A stretch of DNA of 64,000 bases, from the NCBI GenBank assembly GCA_016721865.1, contig JADKHF010000008.1, positions 62,001-126,000 of the forward strand, given 5' to 3'. Below are positions 56,262 through 64,000 of this stretch, piece by piece. Position 1 is the first letter of the stretch. Each line of letters begins with the position of its first letter. Under the pieces are notes generated by a model. It had not been told where the DNA came from and did not search any database. It saw nothing but the letters and a program-made list of their open reading frames with translations. The position numbers were made by a program, and so were the translations under genes. This DNA is from Nitrosomonas sp. (GTDB lineage Bacteria > Pseudomonadota > Gammaproteobacteria > Burkholderiales > Nitrosomonadaceae).

Positions 56262-59200
56262 CTACTGTAACAATTCATGCCAAGTAATCCGCCCGCGAAG
56301 CCCTGCGAGACCTTTTGCAGCAGTTGTTTGGATTAGCGTACCATCTGCTCTGGACGACACTAGAACATCGTCCGAAGTTCCTCTAATTCTTGTCACACCA
56401 CCAACTGAGAAACCGATTTCAACACCTGCTGATAAGCCATCATCGTATCCAATAGCTCTATTTCTATTAATATCAAATGCAGGAAAGGAAAGCATGCCAC
56501 CTGTCAGGAAATCAACGGTATTTACAAATCCCCTTCCACCAAAATCGCAAGGCGACGTGGATGGTATGATCGTAGTAAATGTAAATAGGCCATCTTCCAA
56601 ACTCGGTACGCCGGTTATACGTTCACCGCTGATCGGTAAATTCAGGTACCAGCCTTTATGGTGGAAGAATAAGTCACCGGATTTTGTGTCGCTATGCGGG
56701 TTGCGGCATCTGTTAGTATTTTCGCTGTATTAGATTACCAGCTGTTACCGTAGCTGTGGTGTTATGGTCCCATATTGCGTAAATAGTTTGTGTCGCGGTA
56801 TTGGTAGTGTCGCCCGTCTCAAGATATTTACCCGTGCCAAACAAGACCAGTTGCCCCCCATTCGGATGAAGACTAACAACGGGTGGAGCGATAATGGGTT
56901 TGCTGGTACCTGAGCTAAATAACGGCAAACCACTTATCGCCACATTCCAGCTCGCAGGTGTTGCAGAGCTCACATCAAATTTCCATAAATTGCCTTTGAT
57001 GTCACCTGCATAAATGACATCCACCTTGCCATTTCCATTAGAATCAAAAGGTATCGGTGTAGAAAGACCATTGCCGGGACCTGTGTTGGCAACGAGCTTG
57101 ATGTAATCTGTGCCGAGTGTCCAGCTACCATCTTCTCCCCCCGTTATAAAAAGTATATAAAGTACCGCCTTACCGTTGTCACTGTTATAACCATTACCGA
57201 CAACGACTGCCCATTGACCATTTTCCATTTTCACGATTTGCTTGGCTTGGCCGTTAAATGAATTCACTGCGGGTTGATTGTAGCTATAACCCATATCAAC
57301 ATCATCGGTATCAGAGAATTCCCAAAGAACCAGACTTCCTGCATTGGCAACGGAAAAGGTGGGCGCTGACTGAGACGTATCTGACGGATTGGTCACATCA
57401 AGAGCATAAAAGCCTTTACCGCCGCCATTCAGACTGCCAACCAATACACTTCTCCAGCTTGATGTAGAGCTGTTATACGCATCAGCCACCATGGGAGAAC
57501 CATCGACAAAATAGCGATGGCTGGCATTGTAATCCTTGTCGGTCAATCGACTTAAATTCGCATATACTGTGCTGGGAATATATGTAATCAATTCCTTCCC
57601 AGCATCTGTAGCTAAGCAACCTGGTGTTACACCAGGAATGCAGGCATTAAAACCATGTAGAATACCGTCATTTGCACCGACATATACCATTGGCAGCCGA
57701 TTCTTATAGGCGGCATTGAACGCAGCATAACCTGCATAATCCACATTAGAGTAGCCCGCACTGGGTTTGCCTACATAGAAAGGTCCCGAGTTAATAATAT
57801 CTCCTAGCTTACTTGTGGTACGGCTACGGAATTTATTCACAGCCGTGGAACTCGCACAATTGAATGTTCCACTTGCACCTTCATTGGTACTGCTGCCGCG
57901 TAAAAAAGCGACTCTTTCCGGTCCGCAATCATCAACACTACCTGCTGCATTCTTATTAAGTAGGGTTTTTTGCGAAGTTGTTAAGTTAGCATATTCGAAT
58001 GCAACACCATCTGTGCTACCTTTTGTAATCACAACACGCGATGTTGAATTAACGGTAGCAGGTGCAAGTGAAACTGAACCAGCCTCCCATTCTGTGGCGC
58101 CTAAAGTACCGACGGAGTTAATAGGAATCGATAATAGTTGTCCGCTCCAGTCACCACTGTTAAATTTCGCTTGATAAATACGTCCGTTTGTCATAAGCGA
58201 GTTGGAATTGGCAGCTACTGCAGAGGCCGAGCCTGTTCGCGCTATAATATGCGAGAGTGTATTAGATAAAGCATTTGCAAACATGGCCGGATCAGAGGCA
58301 CTAAAAAAAGCGCCACGACCATTAACGGCAGCATGCCAGAGATCATCTATCTTTGCCGCATCGCTTGCAGTTGGATCAGGCCATGACTCTGCTCCCGATG
58401 GTAATGTGGCAAGTGATCCACTGACCCCTAAGCCCACTGTAAAAGTAACCATATGCTGCCAGAAAGCAGGATCTGAAGGGTTAGTCGGCACTTTGTTGAG
58501 TAAATCTGTTCGCAAATCATTTTTCCAATATTGCATTGCAGCATCCGCTAATGTGTCACTATAAGTATCCGAATAAGGAAGAGCCGGAGCATATGCATAA
58601 GATGCTGGAGTTGCCGGTGAAGAATCATTTATGATGGTCGAACCTGACTGATTATCAGAATTACCCAAGCCCGATACAGAACCTTCAGTCCAGTAGCCAT
58701 CCGTCATCAGAATATTATAATTTTGACGGCATGCATGTTGCGTGCCGCCGGTGGACCCTGGTGTCTCACCCCAAGGACCTTTGTCGTCAGTTCTTTTGAA
58801 GTATTCCCCTACACTAATCATCGCTTCTCGCAGCGGTGTTCCTGCTGCTGGAATATCATGGTCATAAAGATTGGTAAAAAAATTCGTTCTGTCTGTGCCA
58901 GTGAATTGCCTTACGCCACTTTTTACTACTTTCGTTGCTACACCATCTATCGTTGTAGAGCCTTTATTAATGGTTGCGAAGCCCACACGCATGGTATTCC
59001 CTTGCGTGGCAAATGCTCTGCCAATACCTGCGCGCGCTAATAATATGCGAGAACGATAATACGTATACCAATTCGCAAAGTTCTGAATTTCTTCGTTATA
59101 GGTACAATTAGGGACAGCAACACAATCTGAGCGATTTTCCCCGCCAACATAAGAAGACGTGGAAGATTTGATTTCAACCTGGGTATAACTACTTGCTGTA

Positions 59201-59775
59201 TTGATAGCACCACCGTTATATTTGAAATATACGGCAGGGTAAAAGGTTTTTGACTGACTGGAAGATAGACTCCCGCTATTTTGCAACCAACGTGCAGTTT
59301 GTGTGTTGTTGACCGTAACATTGCGGCAACCTGCTGCGGTGTTGAGCGGATTGTGGTAAGCACAAGTGGGATTAGCGTTACTCATCAGCGATCCGTCAGC
59401 ATTACTCCAGGGCAGGTATCTTACGGCAGGATCGTAATAAATTTTGTTGACATAACTGGAGCGTAACGAAGCAGTGTATCGGTTCGCAGGATCAAAATCT
59501 GCGACATAATTGCTGTAGTCACTTGGGCCATAAACACTTGACGCACGGGGAAACATGTAGCGTACATCTTGAAGAATCAAATTCTCCGGCATGATTTCGA
59601 AGTGCATTGATCCTGAATCATCCAAGGTAAACATCACATTGGGCGAGATATTTCCCCCCAAGAAAAGAGGGCCATTGGATAATGGAGACAATGCGTAAAC
59701 CTGACTAACCCAGAAAATTTGTAAGGAAAAAGACCAGATCAATATCATCGAACGTATTAGATTCTCTTGCATCAT
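56262..59775 (-). CDS. pilY1: Type IV pilus tip-associated adhesin PilY1 (frameshifts near 56700)
   Basis: A protein of about 1165 residues. The signal peptide ends near residue 28. The von Willebrand A-like region contains FTLDDSGSMH (MIDAS type DxSxS) near residue 50. The C-terminal beta propeller has the calcium-binding loop DSNGNGKVDVIYAGD and WKFDVSS, as in PilY1. PilY1 sits at the pilus tip and promotes pilus assembly, adhesion and surface sensing. The frame breaks near 56700-56735, and the last part (56600-56262: EDGLFTFTTIIPS, RNRAIGYDDGL) is in another frame; indels are likely. ATG 59775. It lies between pilX and pilE. Confidence 0.88.
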
Positions 59776-59810
59776 TTCAACATCCTCTTTGATTTATCAA
59801 TAAGTTAACA

Positions 59811-60380
59811 CTAAGGTCTGAATATTTCCTGTAATTGAACCACTGTTCCTTGTCTGAGACCCTGCGCACGTACAGTAATTCGGTAGTAATAGCGCTCACC
59901 GTTGCCAGGTGGTGTTTTTTTAATACCCTCAATGATATATGTCGGCGCAGGCAAACCCGCGGCCAATGCTGGTGCTGTATAAGGCACGCCGTCAACTTGA
60001 AAAACCGTACCCGCCACATAGCTAATAGGACAATCTGGCGCACAGTAGGTCGTCCAGGCTGGACTGGGCGCTACAGCGCCCGTACCGTAGTAACACAATC
60101 CCGCTGTACAAATGGTGTCAAAGTCGACTACCCCGTCAATAGGGCTTGGCGTGTTGGTTGTCGGATCGTTATCACGAATATGTTGTTCCGCATAACGTAG
60201 CGCCATTTCTGCTGCTTGAAGCGCGACATTTCGGTCGCGTAAATTACCCGACATGCGCTCTTCCATGCTGGCCGTTTTCATCGCCGTAACACCAAACAAA
60301 GTTAAAACAACAAGAAAAATCAATCCCGTAACAAACGTCGCACCCCGCTGTTTTTGCGGCAAATTAAATCTGATGATCAT
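59811..60380 (-). CDS. pilX: Type IV pilus minor pilin PilX
   Basis: A 189-residue pilin-like protein. The N-terminus QKQRGATFVTGLIFLVVLTLFG replaces the usual F+1 by A and has the PilX-type hydrophobic helix. VTAMKTASMEERMSGNLRDRNVA and ALQAAEMALRYAE follow, the typical PilX N-terminal pattern (the MxGNxRxxxxAxxAAE motif). It has four cysteines in the C-terminal part. Minor pilins FimT, PilV, PilW, PilX and PilE prime pilus assembly with PilY1. ATG 60380 overlaps the pilW stop by 4 nt, so they are cotranscribed. Intact. Confidence 0.9.
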   Translation of the reverse strand: MIIRFNLPQKQRGATFVTGLIFLVVLTLFGVTAMKTASMEERMSGNLRDRNVALQAAEMALRYAEQHIRDNDPTTNTPSPIDGVVDFDTICTAGLCYYGTGAVAPSPAWTTYCAPDCPISYVAGTVFQVDGVPYTAPALAAGLPAPTYIIEGIKKTPPGNGERYYYRITVRAQGLRQGTVVQLQEIFRP

Positions 60381-61135
60381 GGAAAGATATTGACTCGGTT
60401 ACGTAAATTGAATGTGGCGGAAAAAGCACGCCTTAATCGCCGATCCGCTGGAACAGCGACAGCGGCACCATTGCAATCCAAGTAACTTCCGGCAGCAACA
60501 ATATTGGTCTTTTCAGAACGAACCAGGACACAAACACGAGCGGTAACAACTTGATCCCAATTGGCTGGCAACGCAACGTATTGGTTGGCTGATTGGTCTC
60601 CATTTGTATCAATCCCATAAAGGATCTGAAGATCCTCTACATTTTCGACCAACTCTATGCCTGAAGGTGGAGCGCCCGGTGCAAGGGGCACAACATCAAT
60701 AGTGCCATCACATTGTAATCGTGCATTCACGGCATCAATATTAAAGTGGTTCTGAATGATAGTGCCTGTTGCAGTCACTGGATTACCTTCACAATCCCTA
60801 TCATTAAGTGCGCCGTCATATTGTATGGTGAGTGTATCTGCCACACCTGCGGCACCGTCTGTCCCATTAATCGCTGTTCCATCAAACTCAACCTTAAAAC
60901 CCGTGAACGGAATATCCGCATGTCCTGCTTGCTTTATACTGCGCCCAAGTATCTCTAATGCAAAACGGCCGCTTTCTTGTATCCGCGCATTGTCTTCTTG
61001 CACACGAAAGGCTTGGCGAGTGCTCACAAAGGTTGTTCCAATAACCAGTAGCAACACCAGACTTATTGTCACAGCGATCATTAGCTCAACCAAAGTGAAG
61101 CCTTGTTGTGTTTTGGATGAAAAATAATTTTTCAT
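60377..61135 (-). CDS. pilW: Type IV pilus minor pilin PilW
   Basis: A 252-residue pilin-like protein. The leader MKNYFSSKTQQG is followed by FTLVELMIAVTISLVLLLVIG with the conserved E5. RIQESGRFALEILGRSIKQAG is the typical PilW motif, and the C-terminus matches the family (RRAFSATFNLRNR). The mature domain is large, as usual for PilW, which is part of the pilus tip complex with PilV, PilX and PilY1. ATG 61135; it overlaps pilX at its end. Intact, 41 bp after pilV. Confidence 0.9.
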   Translation of the reverse strand: MKNYFSSKTQQGFTLVELMIAVTISLVLLLVIGTTFVSTRQAFRVQEDNARIQESGRFALEILGRSIKQAGHADIPFTGFKVEFDGTAINGTDGAAGVADTLTIQYDGALNDRDCEGNPVTATGTIIQNHFNIDAVNARLQCDGTIDVVPLAPGAPPSGIELVENVEDLQILYGIDTNGDQSANQYVALPANWDQVVTARVCVLVRSEKTNIVAAGSYLDCNGAAVAVPADRRLRRAFSATFNLRNRVNIFP

Positions 61136-61176
61136 ACGGTTGTTTGTTTAAATATGATGTGATATTGGTGCGAGTT

Positions 61177-61681
61177 TCATGGAGAAAACCTTGTCAAGAA
61201 GCATCGTGTTCCGGCTGGCGTGCCTCCTGGGCATCCAAGATCAAATGTGTCTCCCATTTCTTTTTCAGTCCACATGACTGTGATTACAAAACCGATCGCC
61301 AAATTTCCAGCTACTGTTCCCGCTCCCCCAGGTAGCAATATAGAATTAGCTGTATTCCACTGCGCATGATCATAAACAGCTATCTGAGCAGCGTCACCCT
61401 GCGGCAACACAATCATTGCTGGCGGGAATATTCGTTTCGAGTGCATCGTAGGATCCACTACGCACACCCGCTAAATTGGCACGCATCCGATCTGCAATAT
61501 CCTGCGTTTGTTGCGTCGCAACTGAGCGATAATGCGACGTGGTATTGCTTTTCATACCTGTGGTCACCATGCTCGCCATTCCCAGCAGTCCAAAAGAAAG
61601 TATCAACACAGTAATCAGAACTTCCAACATACTGAAACCATACTGCTTTCTTGATTCAGTAGAATTAAGACTAGGATTCAT
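61177..61681 (-). CDS. pilV: Type IV pilus minor pilin PilV (frameshifted near 61400)
   Basis: A minor pilin of about 168 residues. The leader ends in YGFSMLEVLITVLILSFGLLG, where G-1, F+1 and E5 are conserved. RSVATQQTQDIADRMRANLAG is the PilV signature. Near 61400 the frame shifts: NDCVAAG is followed in the other frame by DAAQIAVYDHAQWN to the stop at 61177, which restores the expected length. The start ATG at 61681 overlaps the last base of the fimT frame, so translation is coupled. The indel is likely a sequence error. Confidence 0.86.
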
Positions 61682-62199
61682 TAACAGGCACCTGTTCCCA
61701 CTTCAGTACGTAAGCGGCCTTGATTGTTAAGAACTAGAGCTCGTGAGGCGCTCGTGCCACGACTATCACACAAAGAAAAAGTAGTGTTAGAACCAAGTGA
61801 AAAACCACTTGCTGCAAAAGTTATTCTTTGACGACCGGATGTCAATGTATTGCCGCCTGACAATGCCGAACCGACATGAATAATCTCTTCACCCGCATCC
61901 ACCGTACCATCGTTATTCGCATCTGCAAAAACTATCCAGCCGTTTGACCAGGTAGTTACACCAGCACAACCTGCGCTATTCGTACTGGGGCAAATTGTCG
62001 CAAAACTACTTCTTTTGATAGCTTCATTTTTCGCAAGCGTCATAGCCGAAAAAAAACTATTTACTTGTGTTATCAGTAGACTATCTTGTACAAATACTCG
62101 GTAATTGGGTACAGCCATCGTTAACAGAATACTCGCTACACTTAACGTAACTAATAGCTCTATTAATGTAAAACCCATATTGGCGATTCGGCTAATCAC
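61681..62199 (-). CDS. fimT: FimT/GspH-type pseudopilin
   Basis: A 172-residue minor pilin, the first gene of the pilus operon. The leader ends in MGFTLIELLVTLSVASILLTMAVP with E5 conserved. LAKNEAIKRSSFATICPST and WSNGWIVFADAN are the FimT/GspH patterns, and the end is the expected VLNNQGRLRT with a terminal cysteine. The start is GTG 62199 (MISRIAN) or an ATG seven codons later. Some FimT proteins bind DNA through basic C-terminal residues during natural transformation; here the tail has RLRTEVGTGAC, which contains the arginines, but function is not shown. Upstream DNA (62200-62467) should contain the operon promoter. Confidence 0.86.
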   Translation of the reverse strand: MISRIANMGFTLIELLVTLSVASILLTMAVPNYRVFVQDSLLITQVNSFFSAMTLAKNEAIKRSSFATICPSTNSAGCAGVTTWSNGWIVFADANNDGTVDAGEEIIHVGSALSGGNTLTSGRQRITFAASGFSLGSNTTFSLCDSRGTSASRALVLNNQGRLRTEVGTGAC

Positions 62200-62467
62200 T
62201 TTTTTTCTTTTAACCCCAAACTAGAATTATTAGAAATTACGGTAAGAATCCAGATTTACTTGAGTGTTTTTGTGATTCTTCAAATCAAAGTGCAATGTTT
62301 GATGCTAAACAACTCCACAAAGCTCCATGAAAATCTGGATTTGCGATTGATCGCTGAAGAAATGGCTGAGAAATTTCCGTTTCAAGTGAAGCACTGCACT
62401 AGGTTACAATCACAGCCATGACACCTTATTCAATTCTTTATAGTCATAAAAGCAGCCAAGATCCATC

Positions 62468-63574
62468 ATGAAACAGGATGTAATCGTCATTGGTGCAGGA
62501 ATCATAGGGCTTGCAACGGCGGAACGCCTATTAGAACAAGGTGCAAAAGTTACGATACTTGAGCGCAATAAAGCTGGACAAGAATCATCCTGGGCAGGCG
62601 GTGGTATTTTATCGCCGCTCTGCCCATGGGATTATTCCGATGATGTTACACGTCTTGCCAGTTATAGCGCCAAACAATTTCCGGCTTGGATTTCGGCTTT
62701 ACACAAAGCATCTGGAATTGATCCGGAATACGAAATATCCGGCATGCTGATATTGCCACCCTATGACGCTGAATCTGCACGACAGTGGTGTTCAAGAAGA
62801 GAAATTAAAATAGAGCAACGGAAAATACTTGGCACTCCATCGATTGGAAACAACATTGAGATTCATACCAGAAAAACATTTGATTGCGCTTTATTCTTGC
62901 CTGATATTGCACAAGTGCGTAATCCAAGATTATTACGCGCATTGCTTAAACGAGTTGCGCAATTAGGAGGAAAAATCATAGAAGGCTGTGCAGTGAATAG
63001 CCTTAAAACTGAGCGCCAGCAAATAAAAAACATTGCCTCGTCGTGTGGTGAGTTTGTTGCAGATTACACTATTGTGAGTGCTGGCGCCTGGAGCAAAGAA
63101 ATATTCGGAGTGCACGCCCTCAAGTTAGCTGTCAAACCGATTAAAGGACAAATGCTGTTATTCAAATTTGATATACCGCCAGTGCATACTATACTCGTGC
63201 AGGATGATTTATATATCATCCCTCGCAGAGACGGTCATTTACTCATTGGCAGTACACTCGAAGATGTTGGTTTTGATAAACAGACAACAACATCAGCACG
63301 GAATCATCTGTTAATGCGTGCACAGACTATTCTGCCATCACTTTGCGAGATGTCCCTAAAGCAACACTGGGCAGGGTTACGTCCTGCTTCGCCGGATAAC
63401 ATACCCACTATTGCTCGACACCCAATAATCAGAAATTTATTTATCAACAGTGGCCACTTTCGTTATGGAGTCACTATGGCACCAGCTAGTGCAGAGATTC
63501 TGGTTAATGAGATAACGAAGGCTCCACAACCATTCGATACCACCCCCTATCAAAAAGGGTGGTATCTAGACTAG
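62468..63574 (+). CDS. thiO: Glycine oxidase ThiO
   Basis: A 368-residue FAD-dependent amino acid oxidase that converts glycine to the iminoglycine (dehydroglycine) needed for the thiamine thiazole ring. The FAD motif VIGAGIIGLATAERL is at 6-20. The ThiO pattern AGQESSWAGGGILSPLCPW follows at about 36-54. KGQMLLF and GSTLEDVGFD, and the C-terminal HFRYGVTMAPAS, are also typical. The start is ATG 62468. No other thi gene is adjacent. The gene is intact and divergent from the pilus operon. Confidence 0.9.
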   Translation: MKQDVIVIGAGIIGLATAERLLEQGAKVTILERNKAGQESSWAGGGILSPLCPWDYSDDVTRLASYSAKQFPAWISALHKASGIDPEYEISGMLILPPYDAESARQWCSRREIKIEQRKILGTPSIGNNIEIHTRKTFDCALFLPDIAQVRNPRLLRALLKRVAQLGGKIIEGCAVNSLKTERQQIKNIASSCGEFVADYTIVSAGAWSKEIFGVHALKLAVKPIKGQMLLFKFDIPPVHTILVQDDLYIIPRRDGHLLIGSTLEDVGFDKQTTTSARNHLLMRAQTILPSLCEMSLKQHWAGLRPASPDNIPTIARHPIIRNLFINSGHFRYGVTMAPASAEILVNEITKAPQPFDTTPYQKGWYLD

Positions 63575-63641
63575 TGTTTAATTGCATAAATAGTTATATT
63601 TAAGTAATCTCCTGTTTGTTTAACGTAAGCAGGAGGCTCTC

Positions 63642-64000
63642 ATGACACGGGTAGCAGCAAAGGTAACATGCAGCGATCAGGATCGAAAAGAATTGGAGCG
63701 ACTGGGATCTAGTCGCACTGAGCAAGCTCGTTTGGTCGAGCGCGCAAAGATTGTGTTGGGCTGTCTGGCGGGTGAGCGTAACGACCAGATTGCGGCACGC
63801 ATGAAGTTGCAGGCGAATACGGTAGCGATGATTTATGGAGGGCGGCATCGCGGCGTTACATGACCGAGCGCGCAGTGGCAAGCCACCCATCTACGATGCC
63901 GGCGACTTGCGCGATAGAATACGCAAACAGCTTGAACTTACTCCACCCGAAGGGCTTTCCAGTTGGGACGGAAGAACGCTAGCTCAGGCACTGGGCGTGT
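63642..64000 (+). CDS. IS630-family transposase, 5' part (frameshifted near 63840; runs off the window)
   Basis: The N-terminal part of a transposase of the IS630/Tc1-mariner type. The helix-turn-helix region ERAKIVLGCLAGERNDQIAARM (about residues 33-54) is typical. The first frame stops at 63863 after 73 codons. A downstream frame gives LHDRARSGKPPIYD and IRKQLELTPPEGLSSWDG, the family's DNA-binding linker, up to the edge of the window. Bases appear lost near 63835-63845 where family members read a WRRRF-like stretch. An AGGAGG box precedes ATG 63642. The catalytic DDE part lies beyond the window. Whether it is functional cannot be seen. Confidence 0.8.

Overview
The window is a chromosomal segment of a Gram-negative bacterium, most probably a betaproteobacterium close to Nitrosomonas. 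Support comes from a complete minor-pilin/PilY1 cluster of the betaproteobacterial kind, the LolCD and YdbH-YnbE-YdbL envelope systems, adjacent rpiA and phoU, thiO, Slt, RlpA and a DegP-type protease. No diagnostic gene such as amo or hao is present, so the genus is an inference from general gene resemblance and moderate GC.

Layout. 1-2890: type I restriction-modification locus (hsdR end, hsdM, hsdS). 2887-4759: a tightly coupled GHKL ATPase / STAS-like / PIN-nuclease cassette. 5486-6648: a small unknown protein with a Clp-fold serine proteinase. This accessory block ends at the 3' end of a tRNA-Arg(CCU) gene (7067-7139), which looks like an island boundary. 7170-11657: MFS transporter, membrane-anchored peroxiredoxin, DksA-like protein, Smr protein, thioredoxin reductase and a Tat-exported intradiol-dioxygenase-like protein. 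11658-18582: accessory zone with a MITE-like element, diverged direct repeats, a broken parDE toxin-antitoxin pair, and a large Rhs protein with a probable peptidoglycan-active C-terminal toxin followed by an overlapping gene for an exported, probable immunity protein. 18583-34821: mostly core genes (gdhA, slt, cca, lipoproteins, ydbH-ynbE-ydbL, PhoD-like phosphatase, YdjM-like protein, glutamine amidotransferase, DUF2868/DUF3482 pair, RTX-like acidic protein).

35175-43512: an unusual four-gene cluster, read here as exopolysaccharide synthesis and export. It has a zinc-ribbon/degenerate-GGDEF regulator, a processive GT2 synthase, a TolC-type outer-membrane protein fused to a glycosidase-like barrel, and an HlyD-type adaptor. 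The synthase gene is split by a 2388-bp IS91-family element whose insertion point can be rebuilt to the base. 43543-48940: agmatinase with an internal deletion, RlpA, LolC/LolD and an ABC exporter. 49041-49976: decayed IS1182-type element. 50142-55655: DegP, YaaA, SnoaL-like protein, decayed DNA, rpiA and phoU. 55717-62199: type IV pilus minor-pilin operon (fimT-pilV-pilW-pilX-pilY1-pilE). 62468-63574: thiO. 63642-end: start of an IS630-type transposase.

A general caution: at least eighteen genes, including housekeeping genes (cca, lolC, phoU, pilE, pilV, pilY1), carry single-base frameshifts, many in homopolymers and one pair compensating. The simplest explanation is residual sequencing or assembly indels, so frameshifted genes are described as probably intact unless there is other evidence of damage.
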